From Sinonovacula constricta (taxonomy: Eukaryota > Mollusca > Bivalvia > Cardiida > Solecurtidae): DNA of 64,000 nucleotides. Location: the NCBI GenBank assembly GCA_007844125.1, contig CM017561.1, forward strand, positions 60,053,450 through 60,117,449. Direction: 5' to 3'. The notes below the pieces were generated by a model. The model did no database searches. It was given only the letters and a program-made list of their open reading frames with translations, and had not been told where the DNA came from. This document shows positions 56,371 through 64,000 of the stretch, in pieces (position 1 is the first letter of the stretch; every line of letters begins with the position of its first letter). The translations under genes and the position numbers were made by a program.

Positions 56371-56880
56371 ATAGATTTCCACGTTACGTCTGTCACTGAT
56401 AAGACAGTTTAAGGCAGCCATCTTTGAGGGCAGAAGCTAATGCAGCCCGAAATATGAAAATATATGTGCTGTATTAAACTCACCACTGTGTTTTTATTTT
56501 TCAGTCTAATTTACTGAATTTCATATCAAACTAAACAGCTTTTATAAAGTATTTTAAATATCAAAACTATATTTTGATAGTTGAAAAGGTAAAAAAATAC
56601 AACCAAAAAAGAAACACTGTTCATTTTGTTTAAGTATGAGCCAATATTTTTATTAATTTCTGTGTATAAATTCGTTGTGCATTTATTAATTTTAAAAATA
56701 TTGTATTCTAAAAAATATGAATTTTAAAAGCTTTCCAATGGTGTAAAGTTATTAAGTTTCGGGCCACGAATGAAGAAATTACAGGAAAATACAATTTACT
56801 CTTCTGTACAATTCAACAGAAAATCCCATCAAAGATGGCTGCCAAGATAAGGGATCTTAACTGATGTGGGAACTATCTAT
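56371..56880. mobile_element. MITE-2 copy 2
   Basis: Collinear with 45990-46513 over its whole length. Inverted ends are GGCAGCCATCTTTGA and CAAAGATGGCTGCC. It lies inside the intron of the minus-strand membrane gene, just upstream of its last exon. Confidence 0.85.
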
Positions 56881-56955
56881 TCGGCAAACTATTCTCGTGA
56901 AAATCAGAGTTGGCAAAACCATATCAATAAAAATGGGCCTATGATCATGCATTAA

Positions 56956-57105
56956 AGGTGGTATACGATGGTTTGTCTATATATCTAATAAATGTAATAT
57001 CATCATTTTCATCTTCTGGATACCTGTACATGATTGCTGTACAAACTAATACTTAAGTTCAAGTAAATGTTGTTTACAACATTACCTCAACTGTTAAACA
57101 GTACA
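56956..57105 (+). mobile_element. MITE-1 copy, 5' part
   Basis: TTAA at 56952-56955, then AGGTGGTATACGATGGTTTG. It breaks off where another copy follows. Confidence 0.75.
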
Positions 57106-57134
57106 ACTGGAGAAATAGATTTATTTCACATTAA

Positions 57135-57473
57135 AGGTGGTAGCCGATAGTTTGCTCATATACAATACATATAACCATATTTAAGCACTGCGTTGGGTAA
57201 TTTTTTTACAAACTCATACTTTAGTCTTAATAAATACGATTTTGAACTTAATTGTTAGACAGAACTACTCGCGAAAGAATCTCTCTGAATGTGTATTCGT
57301 TTAAGCTGTATAAAAAGATTGATAAAGATCTCTGCTAAAAGTAGATATCGACGTCAGAGCGGATTACCTGGATGACTATATATAACGTGTTATCAAATGT
57401 ATGTGGTTTTCTAAGTTTAAAAATAGCCACCTCTGCAGTGTTGCTCGGATTTAGAAAATACCTGTTTGCAACG

Positions 57474-57474
<1 letters not shown>
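57135..57474 (+). mobile_element. MITE-1 copy, truncated at microsatellite
   Basis: TTAA at 57131-57134, then AGGTGGTAGCCGATAGTTTG. Internal phrases are conserved. The copy stops at the CT repeat, 170 bases before its expected end. Confidence 0.8.
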
Positions 57475-57528
<54 letters not shown>

Positions 57529-57561
57529 GTCTGACTCTCTGTCTCTGTCTGACTCTCTGTC

Positions 57562-57602
<41 letters not shown>

Positions 57603-57633
57603 GTCTCTGTCTGTCTGTCTCTCTGTCTCTGTC

Positions 57634-57706
<73 letters not shown>
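57475..57706. repeat. CT / CTGT / CA compound microsatellite
   Basis: About 230 bases of (CT)n, (CTGT)n and finally (CA)n. Long Ser/Leu or Arg/Glu frames across it are artefacts. Confidence 0.97.
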
Positions 57707-57709
57707 AAT

Positions 57710-59456
57710 ACTTACAAAGACAAACTTACGTATAAAAACGTACATGCTGTCGCGCACATAAATGCACTACCTTACGCTCACAAACCTCTTAAAAGTATTA
57801 GGAAACATCCCACCTGTCTGTAAACCAACAATATTATTTTCCGATCAGTCACGGATATATGTCACCAGTGCTGATAAAAAAAGTTCCATAAGAAGATTAC
57901 TAGTCCACTTTGGTCTGATTCGGGACAATTTCGTGGGCGTACCAGGGCAGTCGGATAGCATTGAGGGTTCTTAAATAGTCTGCTCGACAGCCTTCGTGAC
58001 TGGCTCAAGACTCTTGGCGTCTGTACATTTGTGAACTTACAAAACCATGAATATAAAGTTTCACGCCAGTATCTACTGACATTGTGAGTATATCAATGCA
58101 GTCGGATGGCAGTGATAGTTATAAAAACAAGAGGCCTATCAGGGCTGTCACTTAAAGGAATCGAAATGTGTAACGTGGCATTATCCGGCTTCACATTGGG
58201 AGTAGGGTGTTAATGGGTTTGCGGAGGGTAGCGCAGAAACCCCACCTGCATCAAGTAGTGCATCAAGTGTGACTAATTTTTTTTAAGACTTCCTCCCTGT
58301 GACATCTCTGTGAATGGTACACAAATTAAGGAGTTTACGACCATCATTTTTAATGCTTTTTTGCTTTCTTTGACTTCTTTGGGAATAACCCGATTCTGAC
58401 CGCTATGCAGTGATAATTTATGCTGTAGACTTACGTCTTAATTTGTTATTTTATCTAATTTAATTTTCGCAGAAATAAAACTATTCAGTTAAAACTAAAT
58501 CTAATTCGTAAACTGTTAATATGCATATAAGGAAAGGATCATGTTGATTTTTGGTGCATTTTACGAGGTGCTTGCCAATTAATTTCAGGACTGGTCAAGT
58601 CGTATTTACGATTTTTGAAGTACGAATGTCTTTCAGTTTTGTTTTTGTAGTCCAAAGTATGATTCAATGCAAACATTAAGTCACATTGCAAACAATCTGT
58701 CTAAAATATAAGACTTACTTGTTGACTAAATGAACCTACGATGTATTATGGGAAATTCTGCCGTGCCTTTTCTAGTTAGCTGTATTTTGTCATTTGCCGC
58801 TAGTTCTTAGTAAAATGTAACATGGTTTTATGTTGAATTTTATTATAGCAATAATACCACTAACAGAATAGAATAAATACTTTAAAGAAATAGACCATCT
58901 TGAGAAGTCGATGATTTTATAAGGCTAGTATGGGAACATATTGACTGTACTATGTCAGAAAGTCTTAGTGTCTTTGACCTTTGTGCACCTAACCACGAAT
59001 AAAATTATATGTAATAAAGGTTACTTTTTTACTCAAAAAAATGATAATACATGAACACTTTCGTTTAATCCAATGTATGAAGACCAATGAAGGGAGATAA
59101 TTCAATAAAATTTGACAAATTCAGAGAGCTGTCACCTTCTAGTGTTGAAGTTCAGGCAACTACGTAAATATAATAAACTTCCAACACGTGTTTCAGCGAA
59201 GAATGTCATAAAATAGGTAATTAAAAATACAGCATTATTGAAATGATATGAATGCGATGCAAGAAACTATAGCATTAAATACCTTTACAACTTAAACATA
59301 GTTAAATGCAAGTTGACAACTTAAAGTCATGACCCCCTCGCTCAAAGGAAAACAAAGTATTTTTTGTAATAATTTCAATTACTTTTACAGCGATATTTTA
59401 ATGAGCTTAAAAATGATAAAAGAAAGTTTTTTTATCCACATATACTTCCTACTTAC
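57710..59456. other. Intron sequence of the minus-strand membrane gene
   Basis: No exon recognised on either strand. Nothing repeated was identified. Confidence 0.45.
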
Positions 59457-59551
59457 AGCATCCCTTCGGGTTCCTTGCATAGCAAATAAAGTAGACCAAT
59501 GTAACGGTTACCAAGGCAATGACTAGCAGACCCCCTAGCACCGCCCAGAAT
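59457..59551 (-). CDS. Transmembrane exon of a minus-strand membrane protein
   Basis: A 95-nt exon between the acceptor TTTATTGTTTTCAG and the consensus donor GGATGCT/GTAAGT. Its one open frame reads FWAVLGGLLVIALVTVTLVY and ends in FICYARNPKGC: a single membrane helix followed by a basic cytoplasmic start. Phase 2 in and phase 1 out. The exit phase fits the terminal exon at 55960-56309. An exon made almost only of a membrane helix is typical of type I receptors and adhesion proteins. The ectodomain is not identified; part of it may be the candidate exon at 62385. Confidence 0.65.
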
Positions 59552-59856
59552 CTGAAAACAATAAAGTTGTCCAGCAATTAGTCATTTATGCCAAATACAT
59601 CAATTTCATAAAAACGACTTACTAATTTTCAGCCCAAACAGATGTACAAAAAATGTAGTACAGTGTGATCTGTTTGGTGGCTTCATGATTTGTGCCACTT
59701 TGACGATTTGTATCTTAGCATTATATAGCACAAAGACGGTACAAAAAGTAGAAATGTATGTGGGTTTCTTCAACTCTGCCATTTCGTTTGTGTCGTGATG
59801 GCGTCATTTCGTCTTATTGGCATTTCAAAGTAGCAGAGGTCAGTCCCCATACAGAT

Positions 59857-59857
<1 letters not shown>

Positions 59858-59947
<90 letters not shown>

Positions 59948-59999
59948 GTTTGTGTGCGTGTGTGTGTACGCGTGTGTGTGTACGCGTGTGTGTGCGCGC
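59858..59999. repeat. GT microsatellite
   Basis: (GT)n of about 140 bases with GCGT and TACGCGT variants towards the end. Confidence 0.97.
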
Positions 60000-62384
60000 G
60001 CTCGCGCCAGCGTGTGTATGCGCGCGGACGCGTGAGTGTAAAAATGTTTTCTGCTGTTGTTGTTTGGTGTCATATAATAGATAATGAACTGGGTACTTGC
60101 GTTGTTTGTTTTTTCCATATCCCAGTAATTACTTGGCTAGCTGTGAAATGTCATTGTGACAAAAATCGTATGACGTCACCGTCTTTGTATAGAACAGTTA
60201 TTCAGATCATCTAACAGACTTGCCAAAAATAAACTCTTTATGATTAAAAGATTAAGCTTTTTGATTCTCAATATTTATTTTAAAGAACCAGAACAATTTG
60301 TACTGCTATTCATTTTGGAATGCTATTGTTAAAACACGGTTCATCTCTTTTCCTTATGTACGAAACTGTATGTTTCTCTTAGTTGATTATATAAAAATGA
60401 ATTCGTTTTAAATGAATTGTCTTTCTTGAAGGACATTTCGAGGCCATCGAATTGTTGCCTGGTTCGGTCAGGCTAAATCCGGTATATCACATTTAAAAAA
60501 ATGAATTGCATTTTGATGGATGGCACGTTTCGTCCAGACGTAAAATTGTCATTGCTTGCCCATGTGAATACTAGAAATCATTTATTTATCTATCATTTAG
60601 TGTACTGTCTCCTTTATTACCGGACATTTTTTTGCTTTATCTGGTTTGGGGTTGTCTTCTTAGTCAATATGTATCAGCTGCGTAATGATACTGCGTAATG
60701 ATATGGCAAGTTACCCTGTTTGCGACCGAAATACCTCAGTTCTTCTGCGAACGCGTACGAACTTACACGAAAATAGTCGAAGACGAAGCGAAAGCGAAAA
60801 TGGCCGACCAAGCATGGACATTTAAAGCTGTCTGGAAAGCTCAGTCTTCATTGTTAATATGTCTCAGGATGTTGGTTTTAGGGCGGTGTCGCAAGCGATT
60901 CCAGGTTGTGTACAAGAAAGAACACGGGTGTGAGACATCCATGCCCCACAGACAGCATGCACTTTAGACAAGAAGAGGACAATCCTGGGAAATACACACT
61001 CTCTTAAACTGTCAATTAATTAAATAAATATATGAGAGTAACGAACCGTAACTCTGATTGCAACTAGACTATCTGCTACTTTGCTTCTTCCTTGTTGTCT
61101 GCTATATCAGTAATTACACGCGGCATTATTAAAATACTCAGTTTCTTTTGTTAAACAATACCTCGCCAATATATTTGACTTCCTATTAATACCTGCTACC
61201 TTTTCTATAATGGTAAGCTACACTTAATTGTTGCAAGCTACTCTGTTAAAAGGGAATACCGGTACTCGGCTTTTTTCTCTGAAAAAAGGTCACATAGAAC
61301 AGCTAAGATTGCCTGTTATTGCCTGCTTAACTATCGACCCAGTAGAAATGCATTCAATAAGAGGTATACCGCTCTCCAAAGTGGCGCCAGCGACAAAGGT
61401 CATTCGTATCACTACAACAGCTCGGTCTAAAGTTACAACACGAGTTAGGAAAATAATGGCGCGTTCGTCATTTTTAGATTCAGATCACTAGGATGAAGTG
61501 GTGACGAAATAAATTACTCGGAGTTTTAAACTCAGTGTATTTTGGTCGCATTTAATAGCATTTATGAGCATTTATTTTAGACCTCATATAGAAAGTATTG
61601 TATGTTTTAACGAATTAACTTCAATTATCGGCTGTTAATTGCTCTATTGTAACTTTCGTCCCAATGCATCTATATTTTCAGAAGCGTTTTGTTTTTCAGC
61701 AGCGGAAAACTAACATGCTTTCCAATTAGTTGTAAATTTGATTTATCACGGAACAATTTTCCATTTTCTGCACACCTTTAATCGCTTACAACTTTAAACT
61801 TATACCGACCAGACTGCACTTTTCAGTGCTTTGATTCGCGAAAAAACAGAACAGAATTATAATTAAAAGACAATATAAAATTATTGCTATTGTAGTATGT
61901 CTGTGAATGAAATAACTTAGTAACGTTTGTACAGAGTTGGTTAAGACACGTTTGGCATAGTATTTAGAATTGGACTCAAAACTGTATTTTTTCCCCAATT
62001 TGGACATTTTTTCTGTTGAAAAAGTGAACGCTAAAACTTAAAAAAAAAATTCCTGTGTTTGCTGAAAATAGTAAAAGTAAATAATTATGTTTATAAAGAA
62101 GAATCTTCTCTCTTCAAAATATTGTTGTTTTTTTTGCGGTTTTGAGAATCAAAAGAGTCGTGACGATTTTTCAAACAAGTATGATAATTTGGAGCTCGAC
62201 CAGCATTTATGTCACAACAACAAACTTCGCATACTGTCATACCCGTCACATGTATCCTAAAAGCAACACTATCGCATTTCAGGGTAAATTTGTGATCAAT
62301 TCTAATATTGATTTTGACATAGAAGAACATGACTGGGATGTGACTATTTAACTTTATTTCAAAGCAATATCAGTATAAACTTAC
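60000..62384. other. Intron or intergenic stretch
   Basis: No firm exon. A CpG-richer piece near 60750-60960 holds the short plus-strand ORF listed separately. Frames on both strands at 61250-61480 have a mixed composition but no splice support. Confidence 0.4.
60800..60967 (+). CDS. Possible gene start, short ORF
   Basis: ATG in strong context (GCGAAAATGGCC) in a CpG-richer patch, followed by 55 codons (MADQAWTFKAVWKAQSSLL...) to TAG. It could be the first exon of an unseen gene or a chance frame. On the opposite strand a donor-like GTAAGT lies at about 60761. No domain. Confidence 0.2.
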   Translation: MADQAWTFKAVWKAQSSLLICLRMLVLGRCRKRFQVVYKKEHGCETSMPHRQHAL

Positions 62385-62431
62385 TTCTTGATGAAAACCA
62401 ACTCGGAACCTACATCATACGAAATATGAGC
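62385..62431 (-). CDS. Candidate juxtamembrane exon of the minus-strand membrane protein
   Basis: A 47-nt segment between the acceptor CGTTTCTCGGTTTAG and the donor ATCAAGAA/GTAAGT. It is open in one frame: AHISYDVGSELVFIK. Phase 0 in and phase 2 out. The exit phase is exactly what the transmembrane exon at 59457-59551 needs, and the junction codon would be AAA (Lys), placing Lys-Lys just before the helix. The exon is short, so chance cannot be excluded. Confidence 0.4.
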
Positions 62432-62501
62432 CTAAACCGAGAAACGAGTTACTAGTAGTTTATTTATGGTGCGTTTGGACTCCAGCATCACCCATTTTAT
62501 A

Positions 62502-62968
62502 GATGGTCTCCGTCAGTTTGCTAATATTGAATACACGTAATATCTAACCACTGCTTTGGGCAATTTGGTCATACTTTTTGCATAAACTCAGACGTTAGTC
62601 GTTTTAAAGACGATTTTGAACCCTTAGTTTATTGTTAGACTATACTAATCGCGAAAAAAAAATCTAAATGTTCAGTCATTCCAACTCTATGAAAAAGCGC
62701 GATAGTGGTCACTGCTAGAAATAGATATCCATGTCAGAGCGGATTACCCGGATGACTATATAAAAGTAAGTGGTCACGTGGTTTTCTAAGTTTTAAGATA
62801 GTTCAGATAGGAAACACCCGTTTGCAATGGCGAGAGCGAATTTATCCTTGATTGTTGACACAGATCTTTGGCATCAACGAATATTATTTTGCAAGACCTT
62901 TTCATGTACCAATAAGTTACTTGGTTATATGAGAAAAACTTTGACCAAACTGTCGGATACCACCTATA
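62502..62968 (+). mobile_element. MITE-1 copy, near full length
   Basis: Left end GATGGTCTCCGTCAGTTTG (diverged), right end AAACTGTCGGATACCACCT. TTAA is lost on both sides. Internal phrases are well conserved. Confidence 0.82.
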
Positions 62969-62969
62969 A

Positions 62970-64000
62970 TACATTTGTTTCCGTAATGCCAACTGTTATC
63001 CAACATATTGCATACTTCAGGTACAAACTAATAAGTTAATTGTTTTCCTTGTTTTTGTTTGTTTGTTGTTGTTTTATGTGTTTTATTTGTTTTGTGTGTG
63101 TTTTAGTTGTTTGTGGATCAGTATTGGAAACTAACATGGCGTACGAATCAGGTGACCTTGGGCGAAACGGGCAGATGCTTAACTGTGTCCAGTTCGATTT
63201 AATATCTCCATTCCAGACGGACCAATAGAGCCATTACATCTCATGTTGACAATCGCAACATCCCCAAAGCTATCGTTAAATCTTTCATCATTGTTGATAC
63301 GCCAGGTAAAACCAATTTAAACGATGCACAATTAAGGTAATTGGATTTTACATTGGCAGTAAGGTTCGTTAAAATACGACAAGACTCAGCAGCAAACATA
63401 TTGGTATTGCCTCTAGGATCAACAAGATTGATTTCCGCTATCATTTACGATGGCATTTGAAACATGGAATTATAAAGATGAGAAGATTATTTCTAATCAA
63501 ACAGGCACGTATGCAAGAGGTAAATACGCGTAGACAAGCATGCACGCACATGGCGCGCCTGTCATCTAATGTTCTGTTCTGTTCAGTTCATCTAATGCAA
63601 TGCCACGCAATGCAAGTTGAACTAATTTCCCTATTTTAAAAGATTATAAGAAGTCCACAAGTTAAAATTAAAAGTACTTATTAGTTAATGACAGGCGCGC
63701 CAGAAGCTAGCGGTTGAACCAATCAGCCCATGAGATATGATGCTGAGAAATTGATTGGCCCTCTGTAAAAACACAACAGAAATACATGTACATTTAGTGT
63801 ACACATCTAGTGCAGTTGATTAATGAAATTAAATTGTAGAATATAATATAGATAAATAATTTGAACTGTAATATAACTTAACGTATAAATAACGACAAGA
63901 AATAAGATACACTTACTTGGTTCAAAATATTTGAGTTTTTGTCCTATTTTTCGCTTTATCAGGTGCCATTATTTTATAATTTACCGGTATTTTATTTCCC
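62970..64000. other. Right-end stretch, unresolved coding signals
   Basis: Between about 63110 and 63440 both strands show gene-like frames. On the minus strand a 67-codon frame (63241-63444) reads MIAEINLVDPRGNTNMF... and has a donor-like GTAAAA after NLTAN, whose phase would fit the exon at 62385. On the plus strand a frame contains FIIVDTPGKTN, which resembles a GTPase G3 motif. Neither is decided. ATGTTCTGTTCTGTTCAG near 63570 resembles the LINE tail at 22060. Confidence 0.3.

Noticed and set aside
57335..57761. Ser/Leu-rich and Arg/Glu-rich frames
   Set aside because: They translate the CT/CTGT/CA microsatellite.
59758..60214. Cys/Val-rich and Thr/His-rich frames
   Set aside because: They translate the GT microsatellite.
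61228..61491. 87-codon basic plus-strand frame and an open minus-strand frame
   Set aside because: Both strands are open over the same bases, neither has splice or domain support, so no choice can be justified.

Overview
The window looks like animal nuclear DNA, most probably from a bivalve mollusc. This is an inference from several things seen together: AT-rich sequence, short coding exons bounded by GT-AG splice signals, peritrophin-type chitin-binding exons, tRNA-derived SINEs, non-LTR retrotransposons with short tandem-repeat 3' tails, a tandem-core element in the style of bivalve 'pearl' repeats, and a very high density of short inverted-repeat DNA elements. No bacterial operon, CRISPR array or viral genome is present. 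Most of the 64 kb is intron or intergenic sequence filled with repeats.

Genes. (1) An intronless EF-hand protein of the sarcoplasmic calcium-binding/calexcitin type on the minus strand (2152-2793). (2) Three plus-strand exons (4500-4755, 6107-6334, 7680-8011) that splice in phase 1 and encode a signal peptide and three cysteine-rich chitin-binding type-2 modules. (3) Four more plus-strand exons (43126-43353, 49940-50141, 50927-51026, 51363-51713) with another chitin-binding module, a transmembrane helix and a tyrosine-rich cytoplasmic tail. Sets 2 and 3 share exon phase, and two of the module exons are exactly 228 nt. They may be one gene of about 47 kb for a chitin-binding transmembrane receptor, or two neighbouring relatives. 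(4) An intronless OTU-family cysteine protease on the minus strand (20382-20960), lying inside the 35 kb between sets 2 and 3. (5) A second membrane protein on the minus strand at the right end: terminal exon 55960-56309, transmembrane exon 59457-59551 and a possible juxtamembrane exon 62385-62431. Its 5' end is probably outside the window. (6) Weaker candidates: two phase-matched minus-strand exons (9744-9852, 13038-13168), a frame-broken first exon (42081-42287) and several short ORFs.

Mobile and repeated DNA. A 5'-truncated LINE with an intact 786-codon reverse transcriptase ORF lies at 15248-17800. A 3' fragment of a relative lies at 21663-22081. A short inverted-repeat element flanked by TTAA (called MITE-1 here) occurs about 19 times, one copy interrupted by a SINE. 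Other DNA elements are MITE-2 (two copies), MITE-3 (one copy), a hAT-like element with a perfect 8-bp target duplication (40940-41218), and an inverted-repeat element with a 122-bp tandem core (12051-12679). Three SINE families (A, B, C) and one weaker family (D) are present. Simple repeats include an almost 1.2 kb GTA array (25156-26335) and a 39-bp minisatellite.

The two membrane-protein genes converge around 55-56 kb. The plus-strand chitin-binding receptor model is the most biologically interesting content. Exon joins are inferred from splice signals and reading phase only; no transcript evidence was available.
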